Shown: positions 26,586 to 35,563, counted from the first letter of the stretch. The stretch is DNA of 64,000 bases from JBMYRH01 sp049602155 (GCA_049602155.1 JBMYRH010000015.1:1-64000); one strand, 5' to 3'. Numbers and translations are program-made. The notes: generated by a model not told the origin, from the letters alone.

Positions 26586-27289
26586 ATGGCAGGAAGCGTC
26601 AACAAGGTCATCATCATCGGCAATCTCGGGGCTGACCCGGAGCTCCGCACGACGGGCGGTGGTGCTCAGGTCGCGAACCTTCGAATCGCGACGAGCCGGA
26701 ACTACACTGACAAGCAAGGTCAGCGACGCGAGGAGACTGAGTGGCACTCGGTCGTCCTCTGGAACAAGCTCGCAGAGCTGGCGCAGCGCTACCTTCAGAA
26801 GGGCCGAAAGGTCTACATCGAGGGGCGCCTTCAGACGCGCGACTGGGTCGATCAGCAGAGCGGTCAGAAGCGCTTCAAGACCGAGATCGTGGGGCAAGAG
26901 ATGACCTTCCTTGATGGCGGCCAAGGCGGCGGTCAAGGCGGCGGAGGCCGAGAGGCAAGAAGACGAGTCGCGCAAGCAGAGGCTGATGGAGGCTGAGCGG
27001 CAGGCGGAAGAGGCGCGGAGGAAGGCGGCGAGTGCCTTCGACGAAGCGATGNNNNNNNNNNGGCGGCGGTGGTGGCGGTGGCTACAACCAAGGCGGCGGT
27101 GGTGGCGGTGGCTACAACCAAGGCGGCGGTGGTGGAGGCTTCAACCAAGGCGGCGGTGGTGGCGGTGGCTACAACCAAGGCGGCGGTGGCTTTAACCAGG
27201 GTGGTGGCGAACAAGCAGCGCCTCAGCCTGCACCTCAGGGCGGCGGCAACGATCCCGGCTTTTACAACGACGACGACATTCCCTTTTAG
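26586..27289 (+). CDS. ssb: Single-stranded DNA-binding protein, interrupted by an assembly gap
   Basis: Residues 1-110 are a standard OB fold: N-K-V-I-I-I-G-N-L-G-x-D-P-E-L-R at the start, then E-W-H-S-V-V-L-W-N-K-L-A-E and Y-I-E-G-R-L-Q-T-R. The far end (27062-27289) reads Gly-rich Y-N-Q repeats and the canonical acidic tip D-D-D-I-P-F that recruits RecO, helicases and other partners. Between them lie about 107 bases that do not read as SSB in the right frame, and then ten N. The two ends are in different frames because the gap length is arbitrary. The biological gene is probably intact; the assembly is not. It is two bases after pepA. Confidence 0.85.
26943..27051 (+). other. Foreign-looking coiled-coil segment inside ssb, possible chimeric join
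   Basis: In a frame different from ssb this piece reads an Ala/Glu/Arg/Gln-rich helical stretch (E-A-E-R-Q-E-D-E-S-R-K-Q-R-L and E-A-R-R-K-A-A) that stays open to the gap. In the ssb frame it hits a stop at 26994-26996. It follows a GGCGGC/CAAGGC-rich tract shared by both readings and abuts the N run. Contamination of the contig end by another locus is the simplest explanation. Confidence 0.6.
27052..27061. other. Assembly gap (10 N)
   Basis: Ten undetermined bases at the Gly-rich repeat of ssb; real length unknown. Confidence 0.99.
27062..27199. repeat. Tandem ~30-bp repeats in the ssb linker
   Basis: Units of 30, 30, 27, 30 and 21 bases start at 27062, 27092, 27122, 27149 and 27179. They encode Gly-rich blocks ending in Y-N-Q or F-N-Q. 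They form the disordered linker of SSB and explain the assembly break. Confidence 0.9.
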
Positions 27290-27330
27290 GCCTCAGGGTC
27301 CTTAAAGGTCGCTCGTTCAGGCCTGATTAG

Positions 27331-27360
27331 TTGTGGGGAGTCGGAAGAATTCCCTATAAG
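27331..27360 (+). promoter_or_regulatory. Candidate promoter of the Ig-like lipoprotein (possibly leaderless)
   Basis: TTGTGG (27331-27336) and TATAAG (27355-27360) are 18 bases apart. The -10 box ends only six bases before ATG 27367, and no Shine-Dalgarno sequence is visible at normal spacing. If used, transcription would begin at or near the start codon. Confidence 0.3.
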
Positions 27361-27366
27361 AACGCC

Positions 27367-30024
27367 ATGAAACATATCGCTTCACTGCCTGTCGTCGCCT
27401 TCACGGCGTCCCTCATGGTCCTCTTGGGCGCAGCCTGCTCCGACGCGCCGTCGTCAGACGGTGACGTCGCTCCGGACGATCCCATCCCGAATGTCCTTCA
27501 GCCCTCGACTTCGGGCGGCAACGGTGGGTCCTCAAGCACGGATCCAGCGGACCCGGATGGCGGGGGCGACGACGGCGGGGGCGACAGCAGCCCGGGCGAT
27601 GGGCCGACCGGGAATGTCGCGCCAGAGTTGACGCTCATCGGCGATCGCATCGTCGCGGTCGGCGAAGATCTCGTGATCGATGTTCAGGCCTCGGATGCCA
27701 ATGGCGATCCGCTGACCTACAGCGTGTACGGAGAGCTCCCTGAGGGCTCGAAGTTCGACAAGATCGCGCACCGGTTTGAATGGACCCCGGATCAAGCCGG
27801 ACAGACGGTCTATTTGACGTTCGTGGTCAGCGACAGCTCGGAGTTCGATCGCGAGACGGTTCGCATCCAAGTCGTCGCAGACAAAGAAGATCACCCACCG
27901 GAGTTCATCCTCGCTGGGGACCAAACGGTCGTCGCGGGTCAGCTCTTCACGTTGCAACTGGCTGCCAGCGATCCGGACGGTGACGTGCTGAGCTATGGCT
28001 ACCAGGGGCTCTTGCCCGAGGGCGGGAGCCTGGATCCCGATACAGGGCTCTTCTCCTGGACCGCTGGCTCCGATCTCATCGGTGAGACCTTTGAGGTCAC
28101 CTTCACCGTCGGTGACGGAAGCTTGCAAGACGTGATGCCGGTCATCTTGATCGTCCAAGAAGAGGGAGGAGGTGGTGGCGGGCCGTCACCGCCGATCTTC
28201 GCAGCCATCGGTGGACAGCAGGTCGCCGCAGGTGAGGAGCTCGTCTTTGTCATCTCTGCGGTCGACGCGGACGGCGATAAGCTCACGTATGACGCCCAGG
28301 GGGAGCTCCCCGAGGGTGCACTGCTTGACGTTGCGACCTTTCGCTGGACCCCTGAGGCGACCCATATCGGCCAGGTCTTCCAGGTGCTCTTCTCGGCGAC
28401 GGATGGGACCTATGTCGCTTACTTGAATGTTGAGATCACGGTGACCGCGATCCCAGACGGCACGTGCATTGATGACACCTGGGAGCCGAACGAGGACATC
28501 GACGGCGCCTACGAGATCGAGCCGGGCGAGTACTCGGGCTCGATCTGCGACACCGACCTCGTGCCGGTGGATTATGATTTCTTCAAGATGACGATCCCAG
28601 AGGGCGAGACCCTGACGGTCACTCTGGCGTTTGACACCGTCGACGGGGATTTAGACCTCTTCCTGGTCAACGAAGCCATCGAGACGATCGCGTCTAGCGA
28701 GACCACGCTCCCCCTCGAATCGGTGACGTGGACAGCCCCCGAGACGACCGAGCTCTACATCTTGGTCCTTGGTTTTGGGCAGCCTGTCTTCGCGGCGCCT
28801 TATGAGCTCACCATCAGCACCAGCGATGAGCTGCCATTGCAGTGCCTCCCAGACGCCTTTGAGCCCAACGAGAACGCATCGCAGGCCAAGCTGCTTGACG
28901 ATGGGTTGACGGGGTTGAGCCTCTGCGAAGATGACGTCGACGTCTGGAAGACCTCCCTCATCTGTGGTGAGACGCTCCAAGTGACGATGAACATCCTTGG
29001 CCAAGGTGACCTCGACATGGGGCTTTGGTCCGATGCGTCGCTTCAGACCGAGCCGATCGCACAGGCGGCGACCGCGTCGGAGACCGAGCAGCTCGCACTC
29101 TACGGCGCCCCAGATGATGGCACCTACTACTTGAAGGTGGTCGGGTATCCTCCAGGTCAGTCTTGGAGCCCCTATGAGCTTGATGTCACTCGCAGCGGTG
29201 GCTGTGAAGATGACGAGATGAAGGGCAACGTCTCTGTAGCGACGGCGCACCCTCTTGGTGGCAATGATGGGCAGTTCGCAGAGGCGATGATCTGCTGTGA
29301 TAATGATTGGTACAGCTTCGCTCTCGGCGCCAACCAGCACGCCCTCATCGAGGCCACCGTCGCCGAAGGGACGATAGCCTTGGAGGTGTATGACAGCGAT
29401 GGCCTCACGAAGCTGTCGATGGCGGGGCCCTCTCAAGACGCGGTGCAAGCGGAGATCGAGTCAGGGGCGTCTGCCACCTACTACCTCCGAGTGCAGGGCA
29501 CGGTGTCGGCACTGTATGACCTCGAGTGGATCGTGATCGGCGGCACGGCCGCTCAGTGCACATCGTCAAAGGACTGCCCGAAGTACAACGTCTGTGACGT
29601 CGAGACAGGGGACTGCGTCTCTGACTTCTGTCTCAGCGAGAGCGGCTGCCCGACGGGCTTTGAGTGCATTGACACGTACTGCGTCGATCCCTGTGATGAT
29701 GACGCGGCGTGCCGCACAAATGACGGCTACCTGTGTAAGAGCTTTGAGGAGGGCACCTTCTGTGGTGTCGCCGGGAGCAGCGGCCCGGGGGAGAGCTGTG
29801 GGTCCCATGTGACCTGCGCCGATGCGGCAGCGTGTTTGTTCCAAGGTGACGGTGGCTATTGCGCCATTGTCGGCTGCTCAAGCCCTCAGATTAGCTGCCC
29901 TATCTTCTCGGCCTGCCTCAACGATGACGACTTCTCGTACTGCGCGAAGACGTGCCAGACAGACGCTCAGTGTCGACCCGAAGACGGGTTCACGTGTTCG
30001 GAGGGGACATGTTCAAGCCAGTAG
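27367..30024 (+). CDS. Large lipoprotein with Ig-like, pre-peptidase-type and Cys-rich domains
   Basis: An 885-residue predicted lipoprotein. ATG 27367 gives a signal peptide ending in Leu-Gly-Ala-Ala-Cys. A Gly/Asp/Ser-rich linker follows to residue ~80. Three Ig/cadherin-like repeats lie at about 82-175, 177-265 and 275-360, each with V-x-x-G-x-x-x, D-x-D-G-D-x-L-x-Y and a [FE]-x-W-T-P/A turn. Three PPC-like beta domains follow at about 372-725, with E-P-N-E starts in the first two and D-x-D-x-F or similar. The tail has ~24 Cys in short C-x-x-x-x-x-C modules. This is a cell-surface adhesin-like layout; no enzyme motif is seen. Its end overlaps the methyltransferase start by 16 bp. Confidence 0.85.
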   Translation: MKHIASLPVVAFTASLMVLLGAACSDAPSSDGDVAPDDPIPNVLQPSTSGGNGGSSSTDPADPDGGGDDGGGDSSPGDGPTGNVAPELTLIGDRIVAVGEDLVIDVQASDANGDPLTYSVYGELPEGSKFDKIAHRFEWTPDQAGQTVYLTFVVSDSSEFDRETVRIQVVADKEDHPPEFILAGDQTVVAGQLFTLQLAASDPDGDVLSYGYQGLLPEGGSLDPDTGLFSWTAGSDLIGETFEVTFTVGDGSLQDVMPVILIVQEEGGGGGGPSPPIFAAIGGQQVAAGEELVFVISAVDADGDKLTYDAQGELPEGALLDVATFRWTPEATHIGQVFQVLFSATDGTYVAYLNVEITVTAIPDGTCIDDTWEPNEDIDGAYEIEPGEYSGSICDTDLVPVDYDFFKMTIPEGETLTVTLAFDTVDGDLDLFLVNEAIETIASSETTLPLESVTWTAPETTELYILVLGFGQPVFAAPYELTISTSDELPLQCLPDAFEPNENASQAKLLDDGLTGLSLCEDDVDVWKTSLICGETLQVTMNILGQGDLDMGLWSDASLQTEPIAQAATASETEQLALYGAPDDGTYYLKVVGYPPGQSWSPYELDVTRSGGCEDDEMKGNVSVATAHPLGGNDGQFAEAMICCDNDWYSFALGANQHALIEATVAEGTIALEVYDSDGLTKLSMAGPSQDAVQAEIESGASATYYLRVQGTVSALYDLEWIVIGGTAAQCTSSKDCPKYNVCDVETGDCVSDFCLSESGCPTGFECIDTYCVDPCDDDAACRTNDGYLCKSFEEGTFCGVAGSSGPGESCGSHVTCADAAACLFQGDGGYCAIVGCSSPQISCPIFSACLNDDDFSYCAKTCQTDAQCRPEDGFTCSEGTCSSQ

Positions 30025-31715
30025 AGTGGGACCCGAAGCGGCCGCTCACGACGTCTCGGTACGTCTCGACTTTTGCCCATATGGGGGAGGTCTACGTCTA
30101 CCACGACCTCTATGGCTACATCCTCAAGATGAGCGCCGACATCCTCGCCTTCCTTCAGGGGTTCGCGACGCCGGTCTTGGCGGAGACCGTATGCGGTCAG
30201 TTCTCCAACGCCTTTGGTGACCAAGCGCCCGAGGGCTTCATCGGGACCTTCGCGCAGTTTGGTTGCCTGGTTCATGAAGGTGACGATGAGCATGAAGGCA
30301 TCTGGGACAAGGTCCCTGTGCGCGGTGCTTGGAACGTCTGGGAGCGCACAGAGGACGGGCTGACGCTCTACACAGCGTGGGGTGAGCGCCCCCTTACGAC
30401 TCACACCCTGACCTGTGAAGAGGCGGCGATTTGGGATCGTTTTGACGGTGAGACGCCGCTCTTTGTCATCGCTGAAGATCACCCCCGTGAGGTCCTGGCC
30501 GACTTAATCGCGCGTCTGGTTCACCACGACGTTCAGGCTGTGAAGCTGGGCCACGCGCGCATGTCGTTTTACGAGTCTCGACAGCACATGGCGCCGCCTT
30601 ACCTGACGAGCACGATGCCCTACGCGGCGTATGATGCGGTCTCAGACCCAGAGCCTGTGCCCCTCGACGAGCGGGTCTCTCCTGAGGGCTACTACGCCTC
30701 TGAGATCCCCGACGCTGATGTCCAGTTCGACCACCAAGAGACGACGCTCTCTCATCTGTTCAGAGATCCGCACCCGGCCTTGGGCGGTCAGACGTTTGGT
30801 CAAGCCCTGGTGGCGGGGCTTAAGCGCTCTAATGCGCTCCCCTCAGGCGAGGTGCTGAGGGTCTTGGAGATCGGGGGAGGGCTCGGCTACTTCGCGCGCG
30901 CAGTGGTCGAAGCCTTGCAGAGCCTCGGACGCCAAGTCACCTACGAGATCATCGAGCTCTCGCCCACCCTCGCTGCTGCCCAGCGCGAGCGGACCGTGGG
31001 GCTCCCCGTCACGATCCACGAAGGCAACGTGCTCGAGCGGACGTGGCCCTCAGAGCAGTATGACCTGATCCTCGCGAATGAGATGATCGGCGACCTCCCC
31101 TCGGCGCGAATGACCCACTCGCAAGCAGGGCTAGACCGGGAGGACCTCGAGGGCGACGCCTACCAGGCCTTCCTCGCTGAGCGAGGTCCGGGTGGCGCGA
31201 TGGCCGCCCGGTACACGCTGGGCCTCGGCGATGCGCCAGATCCCTTCTACCTCAACGTGGGCGCCATGGAGTTGGTCGCCAAAGTTGCGCAGACCCTCGC
31301 CCCTGGAGGGACGGCCTATCTGAGTGAGTTCGGGGAGATGAGCCGATGGCCGGTGCTCTCCACTCACCTCGACCACCCCGAGCTGTCGATCCACTTCGGT
31401 CACCTGGCTGCGGTCGCCCGTGCGGAGGGGCTCGCCGATGAATTTGTCTTCGTGATGGACCTCATCGACATGGCGAGAGACGTCGAGGGGCTCCGGACGA
31501 CGCGGAGCTACTTCCGCGCACTGACGGGCCTGCTCGCCGCCCGCGGCGTCACCCTAGAGAAGCGGGGCTACACCCGAGAGATGTTCAACACCCTCCTCAG
31601 CGGCGTCGATATGGACACCATAGGGGACATCAGCTTTGACCGCATCGAGGACCGCTTGATGGGCCTCGTCCCTCACGAGTTCAAGGCGTTGGTGCTGCAA
31701 AACCCTGAGGGCTGA
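30009..31715 (+). CDS. SAM-dependent methyltransferase with two PqqD-like N-terminal regions
   Basis: A 568-residue protein. GGAGGGG before ATG 30009 sets the start, overlapping the lipoprotein gene by 16 bp. A class I methyltransferase domain starts near residue 280 with V-L-E-I-G-G-G-L-G-Y-F (SAM-binding loop), then I-I-E-L-S-P-x-L and Y-D-L-I-L-A-N-E-M-I-G-D-L. Residues 10-105 and 113-180 each show a short strand, a Y-H-D-L-Y-G-Y or L-T-T-H-T-L-type turn, a helix and a final hydrophobic strand, resembling PqqD/RRE-like winged-helix folds; this is inference by pattern. Substrate unknown; peptide or lipoprotein modification is possible. Confidence 0.7.
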   Translation: MFKPVEWDPKRPLTTSRYVSTFAHMGEVYVYHDLYGYILKMSADILAFLQGFATPVLAETVCGQFSNAFGDQAPEGFIGTFAQFGCLVHEGDDEHEGIWDKVPVRGAWNVWERTEDGLTLYTAWGERPLTTHTLTCEEAAIWDRFDGETPLFVIAEDHPREVLADLIARLVHHDVQAVKLGHARMSFYESRQHMAPPYLTSTMPYAAYDAVSDPEPVPLDERVSPEGYYASEIPDADVQFDHQETTLSHLFRDPHPALGGQTFGQALVAGLKRSNALPSGEVLRVLEIGGGLGYFARAVVEALQSLGRQVTYEIIELSPTLAAAQRERTVGLPVTIHEGNVLERTWPSEQYDLILANEMIGDLPSARMTHSQAGLDREDLEGDAYQAFLAERGPGGAMAARYTLGLGDAPDPFYLNVGAMELVAKVAQTLAPGGTAYLSEFGEMSRWPVLSTHLDHPELSIHFGHLAAVARAEGLADEFVFVMDLIDMARDVEGLRTTRSYFRALTGLLAARGVTLEKRGYTREMFNTLLSGVDMDTIGDISFDRIEDRLMGLVPHEFKALVLQNPEG

Positions 31716-31733
31716 GGGGACCGCTTGAGTGGC

Positions 31734-32312
31734 TCAAGAGCCCTTGGATTCGAGCTTGTTCGCGCGCACCCCAGCGAGCTTGAAACCGAAGAGCCCGCCG
31801 ACGATGCCGCCGACGATGTGTCCGAACTGCGAGATGTTGTCGTTTGAGAAGGCGTTGACGACCTCCTGACCTAGCCAGATCAGGGCGACGAGCACGAAGG
31901 TCATCGGGATTGTCCCAGCGCGGAAGTTCGCGAACGAGCTCAGCATGATCAGCATGAAGACGATGCCGCTGGCCCCCAGGCCGCCGTTGTCAAAGAGCAG
32001 GATGCTCAGGGTGCTGGAGACAAGCGCCGTAATTGCCATCATGAAGAGCAGGTCGGCTGAGCCGTACTTCTCCTCAAGGATGGGGCCGATGAGGAGGATG
32101 ATGGAGAAGTTCCCTACGAGGTGGGGCCAGTTTGCGTGCCCAGCGGTGTAGGAGAAGAGCCGGAAGTAATCCAGAGGCGCGCTGAAGTTGAAGGCCCCAG
32201 GGAAGGCGAAGAATGAGCCGGTGAAGCCCGAGAAGATCGTGTCGATGATCATGACGGCCGTCGCGATGAGCGTGAACGTGAGGATCAGCGGTGAGTTGTA
32301 CTCGAGCTTCAT
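31734..32312 (-). CDS. Rhomboid family intramembrane serine protease
   Basis: A 192-residue protein with about six membrane helices. The catalytic pair is visible: G-L-G-A-S-G with Ser115 in one helix and His165 in Q-F-G-H-I-V-G-G in the last. H64-x-x-x-N68 in the H-L-V-G-N-F segment is the family's oxyanion/structural motif. Rhomboids cleave membrane-anchored substrates within the bilayer. Only the six-helix core is present. It is 18 bases downstream of rimO on the minus strand and convergent with the methyltransferase gene. Confidence 0.88.
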   Translation of the reverse strand: MKLEYNSPLILTFTLIATAVMIIDTIFSGFTGSFFAFPGAFNFSAPLDYFRLFSYTAGHANWPHLVGNFSIILLIGPILEEKYGSADLLFMMAITALVSSTLSILLFDNGGLGASGIVFMLIMLSSFANFRAGTIPMTFVLVALIWLGQEVVNAFSNDNISQFGHIVGGIVGGLFGFKLAGVRANKLESKGS

Positions 32313-32330
32313 AGTCGACCTCCTGCGGCG

Positions 32331-33716
32331 TTAGAGGATCCGCGCCACGAGATCATAATCACCGGCATCGACGATTTCTGCCCGAACGATGCTACCCGGC
32401 TCAGCCCACCCTTCATTGATGTAGGTCAGCCCGTCGATCTTCGGGGCTTGCCCGTAGCTCCTCGCTTGGAGCAGCAGATCGGTCTCGTCGCTCAACCCTT
32501 CGATCAAGACGTCCATTTCGCGGCCGATCATGTTCGTGTGGAGCTCTGATGAGATCTGCTTTTGAAGCGTCATCAGGCGGTGATGACGCTCATCTTTCAC
32601 GATCCCCATCACCAAGTCGTCCATGCGCGCCGAGCGCGTACCGTCCTCACGGGAGTACTTAAAGGCCCCCATGCGCTCAAAGCGCATCTCCTCGACGAAG
32701 TCATAGAGGCGCTCAAATTCGTCTGCAGTCTCGCCTGGATGCCCGACGATGAAGGTTGTTCGGAAGACGAGGTCTGGGACCCTCTCGCGGAGCCGTTTGC
32801 AGAGTGCTCGAGTGTCCGCCTCTGAGAAGCGGCGTCGCATGCGCTCGAGCATCGGGTCTGCGATGTGCTGAAGCGGCATATCGACATAGCTGGCGATCTT
32901 CGGCTCACTGCCGATCAGGTCGACCAGCTCATCGGTGAAGGCGTGTGGATAGCAGTAGAGTAGGCGGTACCAATGGATGCCGTCGATCTTGACCAGCTCT
33001 TTGAGGAGGCTCGTCAGGGACTCGCCCTGTTTGGTGTCATCCCCAAAGTGTGTGAGATCCTGAGCGATGAGGTTGATCTCCTTTACCCCGCGCTCTGCAA
33101 GCTGTCGGACCTCGGTGACGATGTCCGCTTGTGTCCGGCTCTTTTGGCCGCCACGGAGACGAGGGATGATGCAGAAGGCGCACACTTGGCTGCAGCCCTC
33201 TGCGATCTTGACGTACGAGGTCCAGACCGGGGTGGTCTGCACCCGCGGACTGTAAGCATCGTAGTTGTACCCGGGGCGGCCCACGACGGACCGGGGCGCC
33301 ATCGGCAGAGGGCCACCGAGGCCTGGCGCGATGAGGTCACCGATCTTGGCGATGTCCCCCGTCCCGAGGAAGAGGTCGACCTCGGGGAGCTCGGTCTTGA
33401 GCTCCTTCTCGTAGCGTTGGGGCAGGCACCCAGCCACCACGAGCTTCTGCTTCTTCTCTGCGTGCGCTTTGACGTGGGCGAGATCGAGGATGGTGTCGAC
33501 CGACTCCTCTCGGGCCTCTTCCACGAAGCTGCAGGTGTTGACCACCAAGACGTCAGCGTCTTGTGCGTCCTCGACGACCGTCATATTTCGAGCGGTGAGC
33601 TCCCCGAGCATCAGCTCGCTGTCGACCTGATTTTTTGGACACCCGAGGGAGACAAAGAAGACCTTCTGAGGATCTCCTGACTCGAGTGTTCCGGCGTTGC
33701 CTGGTGTGTCGGTCAC
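32331..33716 (-). CDS. rimO: Ribosomal protein S12 methylthiotransferase
   Basis: A 461-residue radical-SAM enzyme that adds a methylthio group to an Asp of S12. The N-terminal domain has F-V-S-L-G-C-P-K-N-Q-V-D-S-E and N-T-C-S-F-V-E-E-A, with three cluster Cys. The radical-SAM motif C-S-Q-V-C-A-F-C (C-x3-C-x2-C) lies near residue 175 and is followed by I-I-P-R-L-R-G. A TRAM domain closes the protein. P-K-N-Q-V-D-S-E marks RimO and not MiaB. The GTG start overlaps the lolA stop by GTGA. Confidence 0.95.
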   Translation of the reverse strand: MTDTPGNAGTLESGDPQKVFFVSLGCPKNQVDSELMLGELTARNMTVVEDAQDADVLVVNTCSFVEEAREESVDTILDLAHVKAHAEKKQKLVVAGCLPQRYEKELKTELPEVDLFLGTGDIAKIGDLIAPGLGGPLPMAPRSVVGRPGYNYDAYSPRVQTTPVWTSYVKIAEGCSQVCAFCIIPRLRGGQKSRTQADIVTEVRQLAERGVKEINLIAQDLTHFGDDTKQGESLTSLLKELVKIDGIHWYRLLYCYPHAFTDELVDLIGSEPKIASYVDMPLQHIADPMLERMRRRFSEADTRALCKRLRERVPDLVFRTTFIVGHPGETADEFERLYDFVEEMRFERMGAFKYSREDGTRSARMDDLVMGIVKDERHHRLMTLQKQISSELHTNMIGREMDVLIEGLSDETDLLLQARSYGQAPKIDGLTYINEGWAEPGSIVRAEIVDAGDYDLVARIL

Positions 33717-34375
33717 GGGGTGCTGCCTCCACGATGGGCCTGGAGGTCTTCGACTCGCACACCCTCCGGGGGGGTGAACTTGAAGCCGCTAACCTTAAGG
33801 GACTCGTAAGTGGGGTCGATGAAGGTCACGGTGCTGACGTTGTCCAAGGGATCAACCAGCTCAGTGACGCGGATCTCCCACGTCTCAGGATCGAGGTGTA
33901 GGGTCAGTGTCTTGTAGTTACTTTGGCTGACCTTAGGTGTCAGCGTCAGGGCAACGAGGCCATCTTTGACCCCGCCAAGTGCGATGTTGAATTCCTTCTT
34001 GAGGTCACCTTGACCGAAGAGGAAGTTCAGCGCCGAGTAGAGCTCACTGTCTTTGACACGCAGCTTATGAACGAGCTTCTCCGTCGGCTGATACGACCAC
34101 AGCACTTCGCCATCCGAGACGTAATAGACGCGATCTGGCTGGGCGTAATCCCATCGCATCATGCCCGGCTTCTTGAAGTAGACCGTGCCCTGCTTTTTTA
34201 GCGGCCGCGGCAAATGCTTACGTTTGACGACTTGTTTAAACGTCGCCTTGAAGTCCGTCACGGTCTCGTACTTCGTTTGTAGCCCTTGGACGGCATCGTC
34301 CAAGCTCACGTTCTCGGGCGCAGCGGTCCCTGAGAGAAGAAGGGTCGCGAGTGCGACTGTGGCAGCCTTGAGCAT
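33713..34375 (-). CDS. lolA: Outer-membrane lipoprotein carrier LolA
   Basis: A 220-residue periplasmic chaperone that carries lipoproteins from the LolCDE complex to the outer membrane. A signal peptide (Ala/Leu core, cleavage near Gly-Thr-Ala-Ala) is followed by F-K-A-T-F-K-Q, G-T-V-Y-F-K-K-P-G-M-M-R-W-D-Y and Y-V-S-D-G-E-V-L-W-S-Y-Q-P, all typical of the LolA half-barrel. An AGGGAGA ribosome site precedes ATG 34375. It is the first gene of lolA-rimO-rhomboid and supports a diderm envelope with lipoprotein sorting. Confidence 0.92.
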   Translation of the reverse strand: MLKAATVALATLLLSGTAAPENVSLDDAVQGLQTKYETVTDFKATFKQVVKRKHLPRPLKKQGTVYFKKPGMMRWDYAQPDRVYYVSDGEVLWSYQPTEKLVHKLRVKDSELYSALNFLFGQGDLKKEFNIALGGVKDGLVALTLTPKVSQSNYKTLTLHLDPETWEIRVTELVDPLDNVSTVTFIDPTYESLKVSGFKFTPPEGVRVEDLQAHRGGSTP

Positions 34376-34402
34376 TGGGGGTCTCCCTGAACCAGAGCGA
34401 GG

Positions 34403-34431
34403 CGCATACCGAACGATGTGTAGCGCGTCAA
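34403..34431 (-). promoter_or_regulatory. Candidate promoter of lolA-rimO
   Basis: On the minus strand TTGACG and TATGCG are separated by 17 bases, with the -10 ending 27 bases before the lolA start. The -35 matches consensus at five of six bases, the -10 only at three. Confidence 0.45.
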
Positions 34432-34495
34432 TGACCGGTACGGTCGGTTGTCACCTCTTGACGCTTCAAGCGACGAGATATTCGAACGGCGTGAG

Positions 34496-35563
34496 CTACA
34501 AGCGCCCGAGGATGCTGCGCACTTCGTCGGCGCGGCGCCCGTTGGGGCGCGCGTCAAGGTAGCGCTGGTAATAGGTCTTCGCTTCACCCGCCTGGCCTTG
34601 CTCTTGGAGCAGGCTCCCCATCATGAGGAGGGAGGGGCCGTGGTTCCGGTTCGCGTTCAGGATCTTCCTCAGCTCCGCGGTCGCCTCAGAGCCACGGTTC
34701 CGTTGGTAGAGCGCCTTCGCGAGTCCGTACCGCGCTCGCGCGCTCCCCGGGCTCTTCTTGAGCGCCAACCTGTAGGCCTTCTCTGCCGTGGTGGGGTTGC
34801 CCGAGAGGAGCAGCTTGCGGCCTTGAGTGATCAGCGCCTTAGCCGACGCGGTTGGATCGATCACCGGGCCCTCGGCCGCGGGCTCCTCCGCTTGGGGCTC
34901 TGGCGTGCCTGTCTGCGCAACCAGCTTGGCGTCCGTGGGCTTCGCCGCGGCGGGACGTGTGGCCTTTCGTGCCGCCGGCTTTGCCTTCGCAGCTGCGGTG
35001 GTGCCCGCCGCTTTGGGCTTCTTGCGGGTGATGACCGCGGCATTTGGCCGCATCGCCAGGGTCTTTGTCGCTCTGGCCGGCGTCGATGGGCGCTTAGTCG
35101 TCGCGCCCTTGGCGCCCCCTGCTGTGGGTTTTTCCTTATCGAAGAGTCTGTTGAGCGCCTCACGCTCCTTCGTGTTCGAGGCTTTTAGAACCGTCTTCAG
35201 CTGATCGAGTTCATCGTAGTACTCAGCCTCATCGTCGTCTTCAACGTAGGCGTCGTTGGGCTGGTCACGGGGCAGGGCGGCGGGGGACCAATCCTCGGGC
35301 AGCGCTGGGAGGTCACTGCTCGCTTCCTTGAGGAGCGCCTCCGTCGCCTTCTCGAGCATCACCTTCGCGACCTCGCTCTCCATGTCGAAGTCCGTCCCGT
35401 TCGAGATCTCGGACTTCGCGCCCGCCTCTTCAGCGCCCTCTCCGGGCTCAGGGATTGGGCCTAAAAGGGCGTCTACGTTAAAGCCCACGCCCAGCAGTCC
35501 TATCAGCATCAGCGAGAGGGCCGTGATTCGTGGTGCGTAACTGGTAGGCCGCTGGAGGCTCAT
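34496..35563 (-). CDS. Membrane-anchored TPR protein with Ala/Lys/Pro-rich linker
   Basis: A 355-residue protein. ATG 35563 has AGGA six bases upstream; a longer frame lacks a ribosome site. A single N-terminal helix (I-T-A-L-S-L-M-L-I-G-L-L-G-V-G) anchors or exports it. Residues 35-145 are acidic, about 150-235 are a basic Ala/Lys/Thr/Pro low-complexity linker, and 245-345 contain about three TPR units including Y-R-L-A-L-K-K-S-P-G-S-A-R-A-R-Y-G-L-A. A periplasmic or DNA-binding-like linker function is guesswork. Transcribed alone. Confidence 0.75.
   Translation of the reverse strand: MSLQRPTSYAPRITALSLMLIGLLGVGFNVDALLGPIPEPGEGAEEAGAKSEISNGTDFDMESEVAKVMLEKATEALLKEASSDLPALPEDWSPAALPRDQPNDAYVEDDDEAEYYDELDQLKTVLKASNTKEREALNRLFDKEKPTAGGAKGATTKRPSTPARATKTLAMRPNAAVITRKKPKAAGTTAAAKAKPAARKATRPAAAKPTDAKLVAQTGTPEPQAEEPAAEGPVIDPTASAKALITQGRKLLLSGNPTTAEKAYRLALKKSPGSARARYGLAKALYQRNRGSEATAELRKILNANRNHGPSLLMMGSLLQEQGQAGEAKTYYQRYLDARPNGRRADEVRSILGRL

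Noticed and set aside
27062..27199. Tandem repeats that might suggest a CRISPR array
   Set aside because: Units are directly adjacent with no spacers, encode Gly-rich Y-N-Q blocks in the SSB frame and end with the D-D-D-I-P-F tip.
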